Source of the DNA: Marinilactibacillus sp036039175
GTDB taxonomy: Bacteria; Bacillota; Bacilli; Lactobacillales; Carnobacteriaceae_A
Assembly (NCBI RefSeq): GCF_036039175.1
Contig: NZ_JAYXKP010000002.1
Location: forward strand, 62,001-126,000
Length of the DNA stretch: 64,000 nt
Direction: 5' to 3'
The translations under genes were made by a program, and so were the position numbers. The notes beneath the pieces were generated by a model that was not told the DNA's origin, made no database searches, and was given only the letters and a program-made list of their open reading frames with translations. Shown piece after piece: positions 49,833-58,713 of this stretch; position 1 is the stretch's first letter, and every line of letters begins with the position of its first letter.

Positions 49833-51590
49833 TTAAGAAACCATTTTCTGACCTTTTTTCTGCATTTTGTACATTTCAGCGTAAGAACCATCTTGTTCAA
49901 GAAGTGAATCGTGGTCTCCTTGTTCAATAATTTCACCTTGGTCTAATACAAGAATTTGATTCGCATGTTGAATCGTTGATAGACGGTGAGCGATAATAAA
50001 CGTCGTTCTGCCTTCTTTCAATACGTCCATAGCATGTTGAATGATATCTTCTGTTTCTGTATCAATAGAAGACGTCGCTTCATCCAAAATCAAAATCTTT
50101 GGATTAAAGGCTAAGGCTCTCGCAAAAGAAATCAGCTGACGTTGACCGGAACTTAAGGTGCTCCCTTTTTCTACAACAGGTTCATCTAGTCCTTTTTCGA
50201 ATTTACTGAGCATATCGTCACCACCAACATCTTGCAATGCTTTCATTGCTGTTTCTCTAGAAATTGCAGGATTGTCTAGTGTGATATTAGATAAGATGGT
50301 TCCTGTGAACAAGAATGGATCCTGCAAGACGATACCCATCTTCTCTCTAACGGATTGTCTTGAATAGAGCTTCGTATTTTGTCCATCGATTTCAATCGAC
50401 CCTTCTTGAGGATCATAGAATCTGAACAATAAGTTCATAATCGAACTTTTACCAGAACCTGTATGTCCAACTAAAGCAACCGTTTCTCCTGGTTCAGCAG
50501 TGAATTGAATAGTTTTCAAAACTTTTTTCTCATCACTGTAACCAAAGCCTACGTTAGAAAACTTAACGCGACCATTACTCATCGTCATTTTTTCTGTAGC
50601 ATTCTCTTCTGGCTCTTTATCCATCAATTCAAAGACTCTTTCACCCGCAGCAACTGCTTGTTGGATAAAAGTCATTTGTTGAATGGTTCCTTTGATTGGC
50701 TCATAAAGTCTGGAGATATAATCACTGAACAAATATAGCATACCAACCGAGATTCCAAGTGCTCCATTAATGTATTGCGTACTGAAGTAAACCATTAAAG
50801 CGAGTAAAGTAATTCTACGTAAGAAATCCGCAATGGTAAATTGAGAACTTGCATCCAAGATGACGTATTTCTTCATAACGTCGTACCATTCATCATTAAT
50901 TTTAGAGAATTCTTTATCTGTTTTCTCTTCTTGCTCAAAGGCTTGAATGATCGACATGCCTTGAATGGATTCGTTGAATTTTGCGTTCACTTCAGAATTC
51001 AAATCACGCTCTCTACGGTTGAACTCACCCGCAAATTTACTATAAAATTTTGCCCAGAAATACATAATTGGAATCAGGACCAACAGGATTAAACCAAGTA
51101 TTCGGTTAAACAATGTAATGGCAATAAAGGTCCCAATCACATACATGATGTTCATTAAAACTTGGCCAATTGCGGTTACGTAAAATTGCTGACGCAATGA
51201 TTCTGTATCATTCGTGATTCTTGCCACAACTTTTCCTGCTGGTAAATTATCAAAATACTGAACAGGTAATTTTTGTACCTTTTCGTAAACTTGATCTCGA
51301 ATCATCTTTACTGATCCGTTAGCAGCTTTCATACGAATAATTTGACTGAAATAACGGAAAGCGGCTGTTGAAAGCATTAATGCTGCATAAATCAGAACCA
51401 ATTGCAATAGTGTATCTCCAAAAGCTTCTCCTGTTTCTGCAGCTGGTGTAATCACATTATCAATAATTCTTTGTGCAATGATAGGGGCACCTAAATCTGT
51501 AATCGTTGAAAATAGTAGTAACGAAATTCCGATACCAAATTGCCATTTAAAATACTTCATATATGAGAGGAGTCTTTTAACTGTCTTCAT
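49833..51590 (-). CDS. Multidrug ABC exporter half-transporter, BmrD/YheH-like
   Basis: 585 aa: six membrane helices (about 1-310), then the nucleotide-binding domain with Walker A GHTGSGKSS, signature LSSGQRQ and Walker B LILDEATSSID, where the catalytic Glu504 is present. It pairs with the upstream protein, whose Walker B glutamate is replaced, so the two should form an asymmetric heterodimer of the BmrCD/LmrCD type. It would expel drugs or lipids from the membrane. Its ATG overlaps the stop of the upstream gene by one base. Confidence 0.93.
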   Translation of the reverse strand: MKTVKRLLSYMKYFKWQFGIGISLLLFSTITDLGAPIIAQRIIDNVITPAAETGEAFGDTLLQLVLIYAALMLSTAAFRYFSQIIRMKAANGSVKMIRDQVYEKVQKLPVQYFDNLPAGKVVARITNDTESLRQQFYVTAIGQVLMNIMYVIGTFIAITLFNRILGLILLVLIPIMYFWAKFYSKFAGEFNRRERDLNSEVNAKFNESIQGMSIIQAFEQEEKTDKEFSKINDEWYDVMKKYVILDASSQFTIADFLRRITLLALMVYFSTQYINGALGISVGMLYLFSDYISRLYEPIKGTIQQMTFIQQAVAAGERVFELMDKEPEENATEKMTMSNGRVKFSNVGFGYSDEKKVLKTIQFTAEPGETVALVGHTGSGKSSIMNLLFRFYDPQEGSIEIDGQNTKLYSRQSVREKMGIVLQDPFLFTGTILSNITLDNPAISRETAMKALQDVGGDDMLSKFEKGLDEPVVEKGSTLSSGQRQLISFARALAFNPKILILDEATSSIDTETEDIIQHAMDVLKEGRTTFIIAHRLSTIQHANQILVLDQGEIIEQGDHDSLLEQDGSYAEMYKMQKKGQKMVS

Positions 51591-53353
51591 TATTTCACCT
51601 CTCCTTCCTCGTCTATAGCTTCTTTTGATTTCACTTCTTGGCGCAAGAACTGTTCGTAATACCAGCCTTTTTGCTGAATCAGTTCTTCGTGTGTACCGCG
51701 TTCTGCAATACGACCATTATCCATCACAATGATTTCATCCGCTTGTTTGACTGCTGAAAGTCTATGCGTTGTGATAATTGTCGTTTTGTTTGCTCTTACT
51801 TGTTGAATATTTGAGATGATATTCTGCTCTGTCTTTGCATCGACTGCTGAAAGTGAATCATCTAAGATCAAAATTTGCGGATCTTTTATCAAGGCACGAG
51901 CGATAGAAATTCTTTGTTTCTGCCCACCAGAAATCGACATCCCTTTTTCACCGATCATTGTATCTAATCCATGTTCCATTTTCTTTAAATCTTCTTCAAA
52001 TGAAGCATCTCGGATACTCTTCATAATTTCTTCATCGTTCGCCCCTTTTTTACCGAAGGCGATGTTTTCTCTTACACTTCGACTGAATAAGACGTGGTCT
52101 TGCGGAACGTATCCAATCATTCTTCTGAGTTCAGGATCTTGATAATGCGCATAAGCATGTTGACCCATTTCAAATGATCCTGTTCCTGCAGGATACTGAT
52201 TCAATAACTGACGAATTAACGTCGTTTTACCAGATCCTGTTTTACCAACAATTCCTAGCATTTTTCCTTTAGTTAAGTCCAAGTCCAGATTTTCTAGGTT
52301 GACCGATTCGCTTGAAGTGTAACGGAAGTCAAATTGATTGAATTTGATATCTTCTACTTCAGTGATCGTTTCTTCCCCTTTTAAGTCGAGTCCATCCGTT
52401 GCATTTAAGATTTCCTCGACACGGCGCATGGAAGCACTCCCTTGTCTAAGAATCAAAATCAGTTCCGACACAGCAATCAATGGCCAGATCGTCATCCCGA
52501 GGTATAACTGGAAAGCAATCATGTTTCCAAGCGTCAATACACCTGAAGCCACTAGATAGGCACCGTAACTAAGCGCAATCACAACACTGAGTGCTTCAAA
52601 GAATTTAACCGTTGGACCGAATACCGCACCTGTTTTTGCAACGCGATTATTCTTATTATATAAATCTTCTGTCTGTTTTCTGAATTTCTGGATAAAATCT
52701 TCTTCTTTGACATAAGCTCTAATCACTCTTGTGCCATCGACCATTTCCAGAACATCTTCATTTACTTTAGAAAAAGACTTTTGTGCTGTTTCATAGCGTT
52801 CATCAATTTCAGCACCTTTTTTTCTAAATACATAAATCATTGGCAACATCGGTAAAATTGTCGCTGCAGTGAGTGCCCAACTTACCGATACCCCCATCAT
52901 CGTGATTAAGATACTCAAGTATACGGTAGAAGTCATTAAAACCTCCATTCCGTATCCAGCAGTGTCTGCTAGAGAACGGATATCCTGAGTTCCTCTTGCC
53001 ATTAAATCTCCGGTTCTAAATTTTTCAAAATAAGGTGCTCTCATTCTTAACAAATGGCGCATCATTTTACTACGCATCTGATTCTGTAACTTATAAGCTC
53101 CAGAGAACAATCCATATACCCAAGAGAAATCGAGCAAATATGTCAATATGATCAAAGCGATGAAGCTGATCACATAAAACTGAAGTCTCTGCATATCCAT
53201 AACATTTGTTACGATATCGTCAATCATTCTTCCGACAATATTGGGAATGAGTACAGCACACAAATTTCCTAACCCTAAGGCAATAAACGATAGCGTATAT
53301 TGTAAGGCATTTTCTTTAAAGAAAAATTTCAATTTCTTGATTACATCAAACAT
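51590..53353 (-). CDS. Multidrug ABC exporter half-transporter, BmrC/YheI-like
   Basis: 587 aa: six membrane helices, Walker A GKTGSGKTT, signature SISGGQKQR, and Walker B ILILDDSLSAVD. Asp499 stands where the catalytic Glu should be, as in BmrC and LmrC, so this half forms the degenerate ATP site of a heterodimer with the next gene's product. The ATG at 53353 has AAAGGATG upstream. Expression is probably set by the leader ORF and terminator at 53484-53689. Confidence 0.93.
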   Translation of the reverse strand: MFDVIKKLKFFFKENALQYTLSFIALGLGNLCAVLIPNIVGRMIDDIVTNVMDMQRLQFYVISFIALIILTYLLDFSWVYGLFSGAYKLQNQMRSKMMRHLLRMRAPYFEKFRTGDLMARGTQDIRSLADTAGYGMEVLMTSTVYLSILITMMGVSVSWALTAATILPMLPMIYVFRKKGAEIDERYETAQKSFSKVNEDVLEMVDGTRVIRAYVKEEDFIQKFRKQTEDLYNKNNRVAKTGAVFGPTVKFFEALSVVIALSYGAYLVASGVLTLGNMIAFQLYLGMTIWPLIAVSELILILRQGSASMRRVEEILNATDGLDLKGEETITEVEDIKFNQFDFRYTSSESVNLENLDLDLTKGKMLGIVGKTGSGKTTLIRQLLNQYPAGTGSFEMGQHAYAHYQDPELRRMIGYVPQDHVLFSRSVRENIAFGKKGANDEEIMKSIRDASFEEDLKKMEHGLDTMIGEKGMSISGGQKQRISIARALIKDPQILILDDSLSAVDAKTEQNIISNIQQVRANKTTIITTHRLSAVKQADEIIVMDNGRIAERGTHEELIQQKGWYYEQFLRQEVKSKEAIDEEGEVK

Positions 53354-53483
53354 AAATTCATCCTTTCGTCCTTTTTCAAAATATGAATGGCTTTGTCTTT
53401 TTATACGCGCAATGGTGAATCAACTTCAAAGTTATAACTCTTGATTTCTGAACGTCATAAGTGCGAAAGCGTTTTATTACGCA

Positions 53484-53526
53484 TAAAAAAACACAGTCTA
53501 CCCCTCACTATGAGAAATAGACTGTG
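53484..53526 (-). terminator. Leader terminator (attenuator) upstream of the ABC exporter genes
   Basis: On the minus strand CACAGTCTA pairs with TAGACTGTG, with an inner CTCA/TGAG stem, followed by seven T. It lies between the leader ORF and the ABC genes and would stop transcription before them unless countered. Confidence 0.9.
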
Positions 53527-53553
53527 GCAACTATGTGTGTTTCTTGAGATCAC

Positions 53554-53575
53554 TAGATTGCACACTGACAATCTA
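53554..53575 (-). promoter_or_regulatory. Hairpin between leader ORF and attenuator
   Basis: TAGATTG and CAATCTA form a 7-bp stem with an 8-nt loop, 15 bp past the leader stop codon. Its place suggests a role in switching between antiterminated and terminated folds. Confidence 0.6.
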
Positions 53576-53590
53576 ATCTACAAGAATCAT

Positions 53591-53689
53591 TTACCATTCT
53601 ACTTTGAAAAAGGAGGTTTTTGGTCGTAATATATTAACGTATAATGTCATTTGACTTTGCTGTACTTGATCTATAATTAAATTTTTCAT
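53591..53689 (-). CDS. Leader peptide of the ABC exporter operon (BmrB-like role)
   Basis: 32 aa: MKNLIIDQVQQSQMTLYVNI, then LRPKTSFFKVEW. The ATG at 53689 has a very strong AGGAGGGG site 7 bp upstream. The product is not a family I know. In position it matches bmrB, the translated leader of Bacillus bmrCD, where ribosome stalling by antibiotics prevents termination. The codons for KTSFF contain CCTCCTTTT, which is complementary to the leader's own ribosome binding site (AAAAGGAGG, 53707-53699). A hairpin and a terminator follow before the ABC genes. Confidence 0.8.
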   Translation of the reverse strand: MKNLIIDQVQQSQMTLYVNILRPKTSFFKVEW

Positions 53690-53876
53690 CGTACAGCCCC
53701 TCCTTTTCTATGTAATGTGAATTCGAGATAAATGTTGACATACTAGTATGTTCAAATAAATCTCTTGTCAAAAATTACTATACAGAAATTTAAAATCAAA
53801 TACAACCCTTAATTCTAATCTTTTTCGAAAAAAGTTAAAATCGTCTCTTTTTACAATTAGTTATAGTTTGAATCAA

Positions 53877-53926
53877 AAAAAAATCCTTACTTACTTGGGG
53901 TCTGAAAAGTGAGTAAGTAAGGGCTT
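53877..53926 (-). terminator. Terminator after the EIIB gene
   Basis: CCTTACTTACT and AGTAAGTAAGG pair, followed by eight T on the minus strand. It closes the phosphoesterase-oxidoreductase-EIIB unit. Confidence 0.92.
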
Positions 53927-53948
53927 TATTCTATTCGATATCTTCTCA

Positions 53949-54269
53949 TCAAGGATTGACTAAGCTCAAAGCGTCAGATAAAATTTTTTCACCATTCATC
54001 TTACCGTAATCTTTGATGTCGATGACTTCTACAGCTACATTTGATCCTTGAAGTTGCTTACGTACTTTAGATTTCATATAACGAACTTGTGGTCCTAACA
54101 GTACCATGTCTAATTCTCTAGAACCAAATTGCGTCGCTGCTTCGTTCGCCGATACTGCCGTAATTGATACTTCTAAGTCTTGCTCTTTAGCAGCTCTCTT
54201 CATTTTTGAAACAAGCATAGTCGTGCTCATTCCTGTCGCACATATGAGTAAGATAGATACTTTTGTCAT
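53949..54269 (-). CDS. celA: PTS lactose/cellobiose-type EIIB
   Basis: 106 aa. The phosphorylated Cys10 is in LLICATGMSTTML, typical of Cel/Chb EIIB. It passes phosphate from EIIA to sugar carried by a Cel-type EIIC. Neither an EIIA nor an EIIC gene is adjacent; a CelB-type EIIC is at 11296-12633. The ATG at 54269 has AAGGAGGGG upstream; the open frame further back is rejected. It lies 80 bp after an oxidoreductase gene. Confidence 0.92.
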   Translation of the reverse strand: MTKVSILLICATGMSTTMLVSKMKRAAKEQDLEVSITAVSANEAATQFGSRELDMVLLGPQVRYMKSKVRKQLQGSNVAVEVIDIKDYGKMNGEKILSDALSLVNP

Positions 54270-54350
54270 ATTTGACCCCTCCTTAAATCTCCTTGATTGA
54301 TTAAGTGTCAGATTTGTATAGAACAAACCACTTTTAATCAATCACCCAAC

Positions 54351-55358
54351 TTACTTTTCATCATCGAAGGATAAATCAGCATTTTTTCTAAGTTTGAAGA
54401 GTGTACGGTTAACGGCTTTTCCAAGTTCCGTCCATTTTTTAAGGCGTTCTTTTGTTTCTGGTTCTTCTATTCTGTGAATGACATCTGCAAAGATTCTTGC
54501 TTCTTCAAACAAGGTATTTTCCGCGGCCGGATGAATCTTAATTTCTTTTATGCTTGAATCCTTCGTACTGATTTCTTCTAGTTTATCAATACCTACAATT
54601 GAGTTGACTCTCAATGTCTTTTCTACACTATAAATTTCTGTTGGTAATGTAGACGTAGCGGTCTTTCCAAATATTAAAGTAACATCAAAATTAGTGTAGC
54701 GGAGTATCGCTGTTCCTTTGCCATCTACACCTGTTCTAATCTTCTGAGCAAAATAGTAGACCTCTTTTGGCTCACCAAACCAGCTTACTGCTGCATATAG
54801 TGTGTAAATACCTAAATCCATTAAAGCTCCACCTGCAAACTTAGTTGAAAAAATATTTGGCTCTTCCCCTTCTAGCACCAAATCATATCTTGAAGAATAT
54901 TTCATATACGTTAATGTCGCGCCGTGAAGCGTTTCTAGATTCTGGATTTCTTCTTTAACTTTGTTGAAGTTTTCTTCATGAATATGTCTTGCCGCCTCAA
55001 CTAGCACAACGCCTTGTTCTTCAGCAATTCGGCTCGCCTCTTCCCATTGGTCGGGATTTGTGAAGGCAGGCTTCTCAACGATAATATGCTTGCCAGCCTT
55101 TAGACCATCTATCGTTTGCTTGTAATGCAAGCTATTAGGGGATGCGATATATAACACTTCAATATCTTGATGGTGAATGAATGCATCATAATTATCCATG
55201 GCTTCTTTAGAATGATAAGGTTTCCCAAAGGTTTCTGCTTTACCTAGAGATCTTGAATACACTGCACATAGTTCGTATTTCCCCGTTTCTAGTGCTGCTT
55301 CAACGAATACTTCACTGATATGACTCGTTCCAATAATACCAAGTTGTAATTTTGACAT
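54351..55358 (-). CDS. Gfo/Idh/MocA-family NAD(P)-dependent oxidoreductase
   Basis: 335 aa. The Rossmann start is LGIIGTSHISEVFVEAAL, with the conserved EKPAFTN motif (catalytic Lys) and a C-terminal sheet domain beginning near residue 125. It oxidises or reduces a sugar or polyol; the substrate cannot be told. I use the ATG at 55358, with AGAGG 10 bp upstream; an ATG at 55367 is too close to it. It is flanked by the phosphoesterase and EIIB genes on the same strand. Confidence 0.9.
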   Translation of the reverse strand: MSKLQLGIIGTSHISEVFVEAALETGKYELCAVYSRSLGKAETFGKPYHSKEAMDNYDAFIHHQDIEVLYIASPNSLHYKQTIDGLKAGKHIIVEKPAFTNPDQWEEASRIAEEQGVVLVEAARHIHEENFNKVKEEIQNLETLHGATLTYMKYSSRYDLVLEGEEPNIFSTKFAGGALMDLGIYTLYAAVSWFGEPKEVYYFAQKIRTGVDGKGTAILRYTNFDVTLIFGKTATSTLPTEIYSVEKTLRVNSIVGIDKLEEISTKDSSIKEIKIHPAAENTLFEEARIFADVIHRIEEPETKERLKKWTELGKAVNRTLFKLRKNADLSFDDEK

Positions 55359-55379
55359 CCCATTCATTCCTCTTCTTTT

Positions 55380-56231
55380 TTAAGTTAAAGTGATTACGAC
55401 GATTTCTGGACGATTGTTGATTCTGAAAGGAAAACTAGAATTACCAAGACCTCTGCTGATGATCATTCTTTTAGACTGATCTTCTTCATCTGAAAAGATG
55501 CCATAATCAAATTTTGGAAATAAACCTTGTCCTGGAGCAATGGCGCCTCCGATGAATGGTATTCTCATTTGACCAGCATGCGTGTGACCAGATAGCGTTA
55601 AACTTGGTGCTTTTGTTTTATCATCTAGGTATTCTTTAAAATGTTCCGGACGATGCGCAAGTAAAATTTTAGGTTGTCTACTCATTTCAGCGGTCAACTC
55701 TATATATTTTAATATAGGTTTGGGAGTTTCTTCATCTTTGGGACGTTCTGCTAATCCCATTAGAACAATTCCACCTTCTTCTTCATTGAAAGTGACCCAT
55801 TCTGCTTCATCTAAAAGTAACCTTACGTTAGAACTATCCAATATATGTGTTAAATCTTCAAAATTTACTGTCTGAATATCATGATTACCGGTTACCATAT
55901 AAGTTGGTGCGATTGCACTTAACCCTTCACAAAGCTTTCGAATTGGAATATTATCTAAATCAGACTGCTCTGATTGAACTAAATCCCCTGTAATAACGAT
56001 TATATCTGGGTTTTGAGCTTTTATTTTTTGTACGATATGATTCACATATCCCACATTATATCTTAGCTTGAGATGTGTATCGGAAATCTGTACGATTTTC
56101 TTTCCTTTAATATTATTATGTAGCTTCGGTATGGTTACTGTATACTCATCAACATCCAAATAATAATTTTGTAAATAAAGATAAACTATTAGACCAAAAA
56201 CCAGTACAATCAAAATTAACAACCATTCCAT
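55380..56231 (-). CDS. Membrane-anchored metallophosphoesterase, YkuE-like
   Basis: 283 aa. An N-terminal hydrophobic segment (LLILIVLVFGLIVYLYLQ) anchors a calcineurin-like domain with the metal ligands in QISDTHL, TGDLV, GNHD and LSGHTHAGQ. Members hydrolyse phosphate esters at the membrane surface. The ATG at 56231 has TAGGAGGAA upstream. It leads the unit with the Gfo/Idh/MocA and EIIB genes. Confidence 0.92.
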   Translation of the reverse strand: MEWLLILIVLVFGLIVYLYLQNYYLDVDEYTVTIPKLHNNIKGKKIVQISDTHLKLRYNVGYVNHIVQKIKAQNPDIIVITGDLVQSEQSDLDNIPIRKLCEGLSAIAPTYMVTGNHDIQTVNFEDLTHILDSSNVRLLLDEAEWVTFNEEEGGIVLMGLAERPKDEETPKPILKYIELTAEMSRQPKILLAHRPEHFKEYLDDKTKAPSLTLSGHTHAGQMRIPFIGGAIAPGQGLFPKFDYGIFSDEEDQSKRMIISRGLGNSSFPFRINNRPEIVVITLT

Positions 56232-56427
56232 CTATCTTTTCCTCCTACGCTATCTTCGTTTCATCTTATCATATTTATTCTATATGAAGAGAAACCTCTT
56301 TCGACAGCTTACTGAATATTTTTCAGCTCTGACGTTGTTCTTATTATACCATAAAAGCTAAAGGCTATCGGTTCAGAACTTGTTACAAGAATCTTCTTAG
56401 CAAAGCTGAATTCATCCTTTCTAAAAC

Positions 56428-56467
56428 AAAAAGACCAACCCCCTCTGCGTACAAATAGGTATGGCCT
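56428..56467 (-). terminator. Imperfect terminator after the 87-aa gene
   Basis: On the minus strand AGGCCATACC pairs with GGGTTGGTCT, with mismatches in the middle, followed by TTTTTG. It is weaker than the others in this window. Confidence 0.5.
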
Positions 56468-56497
56468 AGATTCATTTAGATCGACTTTTAAAAAATG

Positions 56498-56761
56498 TTA
56501 TTTATTCAATCTAAGAAATTCAAAAGAAATGCTTCTAATCAATTTACGATCTGAACAAGCTTTCTCGATCAACAAAACTTTGTCTACTTTCATTTCAAAC
56601 AAGTCTTCTAGTTTCATATGGTGTTTCTTAAGCACTGAGTCTAGCGGAACATCAATCTCTCCATCTGCATTCTCAAGAACCTCAAAATCTTCGATACACA
56701 GTTCTTTTGATTCTGACACAGATTCCAGTACATATATAAATTTTCTCTGTTGATTTTGCAT
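56498..56761 (-). CDS. Small protein of unknown function
   Basis: 87 aa, mixed charge, no signal peptide or membrane helix: MQNQQRKFIYVLESVSESKE at the start, then an acidic middle part and a basic C-terminus. I do not recognise it. The ATG at 56761 has AAGGAAGG 10 bp upstream; the ATG at 56782 precedes it. It is isolated, with long intergenic regions on both sides. Confidence 0.7.
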   Translation of the reverse strand: MQNQQRKFIYVLESVSESKELCIEDFEVLENADGEIDVPLDSVLKKHHMKLEDLFEMKVDKVLLIEKACSDRKLIRSISFEFLRLNK

Positions 56762-57319
56762 AGTGAGATTGCCTTCCTTCATGATGATATTGATCTTCTA
56801 TTAACTGTTTAATATTTCCGAATTTCAAGAACAATAGTTATGATATTAAAAGATTATACCGCAACCTTTTTCATCTGTCTGTGTCAAAATTAAGAACTCA
56901 GCTACCAAAAATAGTATTCGTCAAATTTCCGTCTAATTTACAATATAATAAACATTAATAAAAAATGAGAACGCTAGATAAAATGATTGTCAATAGATAC
57001 ACAATTACAAATATTCATAATGGATTAATTCATATAAATCATTTTAATATTCACTTTTCTTAAGTGAAATGCTATTAAACTTCATTTACTTAAGTATATT
57101 AACCGTCTTACAGAGCTTATCACGGTTAAAGCGCCTTCATCGTTTAATTATAAATGGTTATGATATTAATTAGATAATTATATTGATTTCTCTCATTTTA
57201 TAACGTAGACTAATGAGAAATCAGTTTATCTTATTGCCATTATTTTATAATAATTTTCCGCAAGGACTTTACTGTCATTCGGTAACTGATTTTAAATCAT
57301 TTATTAAAGGAGATTAACT
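56762..57319. other. AT-rich intergenic region upstream of the NSS symporter gene
   Basis: About 560 bp of very AT-rich DNA between divergent genes. There are direct repeats of short ATTAATT/TATGATATTA-type strings (56838, 57159), but no clear promoter, riboswitch or small ORF with a ribosome binding site. A long untranslated leader of the symporter is possible. Confidence 0.4.
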
Positions 57320-58648
57320 ATGAAAAAAGAACGTGAACAATGGGGATCCCGTTGGGGGTTTATCTTAGCAGCAATGGGTTCGGCTGTTGGGTTAGGAAAT
57401 ATCTGGAGATTCTCTTATGCAATGGGTGCAGGTGGAGGTTCTACTTTCTTAATTATCTATCTACTCAGTGTATTGATTATCGGTTTCCCAGTTATGCTGA
57501 TTGAATTTGCAATTGGTCGTCGCGCTCAAACAGATGCCATTGATGCTTTCAAGAAATTAGCGCCTAAGTCTTTCTGGGTTGTTGCTGGAGGAATGGGTGT
57601 GCTTGCGGCTTTCGTCATTCTTTCCTTCTACGGAGTTATCGGTGGTTGGTCATTTAAATATATTTTTTCTTACCTCACTGGAGGTGTCTCAGGAAATACT
57701 GGGGACTATTTCGGAGAATTCGTCGGGTCACCTATTGAACCAATTGGCTGGCAATTCCTGTTCATGGGTGTGACGGTAGCTATCGTTATGCTTGGTGTTC
57801 AAAAAGGGATTGAGACTTCTTCCAAATGGATGATGCCCATTCTAAGTATTCTTTTAATTTTATTAGCTGGATATAGTTTGACGCTCGGCGGTGCTAGTGA
57901 AGCATTGACTTTTATGTTCCATCCTGACTGGTCGGCTTTTGGAGACCCTAATGTTTATTTTGCAGCCGTTGGTCAAGCCTTCTTCACATTAAGTCTTGGT
58001 ATGGGAATCATGTTGACTTATGGGAGTTATTTAAGCCCTAAAGAAACGCTTACTTCTTCAGCTGCTTATATTATTATACTTGATACTTTATTCGCGATTA
58101 TCGCTGGACTCGTTGTATTTCCTGCTCTATTTGCTTTTGATTTAGACCCTACTCAAGGTGCTGGTCTAGTGTTTGTTGTATTGCCGACTATCTTCCAAAA
58201 CATTAGTGGGATCGGGGCTGTAGTAGGTGTGGCCTTCTTCGTCTTGTTGGCATTAGCTGCTCTATCTTCAGCCATTTCACTTCTAGAAGTTGTTGTTGCT
58301 TATCTAATCCGTAGACTTGGTGTTTCTCGTAAGATTGCTACTTTGGGTATCGGATTTGTGATTTTCCTAGTAGGTGTTCCTTCTTCATTAAGCCAAGGTG
58401 CTGTATCTATTGAAGTATTTGGAGATTCATTCCTGGACTTTATGGATAAATTCTCCGGTAACCTATTGTTACCACTTGGTGGCTTGATCATTGCCCTTTA
58501 CGGTACGTGGTCTTGGAAATCAGATGAACTACTCGAACACACTGATTTAAAAGGTAACGCTTTTGCTCCAGCAATCTTGTTCTTTGCTAAATATGTTGCG
58601 CCAATAGCTATTCTAATCATTTTAGTATTTGGAATGTTGAACTGGTAA
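57320..58648 (+). CDS. Na+-dependent neurotransmitter symporter family (NSS) transporter
   Basis: 442 aa with about eleven membrane helices. The family start WGSRWGFILAAMGSAVGLGN and IWRFSYAMGAGGGSTFL forms the Na+ and substrate site of helix 1, as in LeuT and MhsT. It imports an amino acid with Na+. The ATG at 57320 has AAAGGAG upstream. Monocistronic with a terminator. The exact amino acid is not predictable. Confidence 0.95.
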   Translation: MKKEREQWGSRWGFILAAMGSAVGLGNIWRFSYAMGAGGGSTFLIIYLLSVLIIGFPVMLIEFAIGRRAQTDAIDAFKKLAPKSFWVVAGGMGVLAAFVILSFYGVIGGWSFKYIFSYLTGGVSGNTGDYFGEFVGSPIEPIGWQFLFMGVTVAIVMLGVQKGIETSSKWMMPILSILLILLAGYSLTLGGASEALTFMFHPDWSAFGDPNVYFAAVGQAFFTLSLGMGIMLTYGSYLSPKETLTSSAAYIIILDTLFAIIAGLVVFPALFAFDLDPTQGAGLVFVVLPTIFQNISGIGAVVGVAFFVLLALAALSSAISLLEVVVAYLIRRLGVSRKIATLGIGFVIFLVGVPSSLSQGAVSIEVFGDSFLDFMDKFSGNLLLPLGGLIIALYGTWSWKSDELLEHTDLKGNAFAPAILFFAKYVAPIAILIILVFGMLNW

Positions 58649-58661
58649 TAAGATCAATAGA

Positions 58662-58706
58662 CAGAAAAAAGGCTGACCACATTAATATGTGATCAGCCTT
58701 TTTGTT
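58662..58706 (+). terminator. Terminator between the NSS and MscS-like genes
   Basis: AAAAAGGCTGA, CACAT pair with ATGTG, TCAGCCTTTTT. Symmetric, so it can end both convergent genes. Confidence 0.93.
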
Positions 58707-58713
58707 TTGCTTT

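Noticed and set aside
53690..53876. T-box leader before the ABC exporter
   Set aside because: No T-box core and no specifier loop; the leader ORF plus terminator explains the region better.
56762..57319. Riboswitch or small RNA before the NSS symporter gene
   Set aside because: Only AT-rich sequence with no strong stem or T-tailed hairpin.
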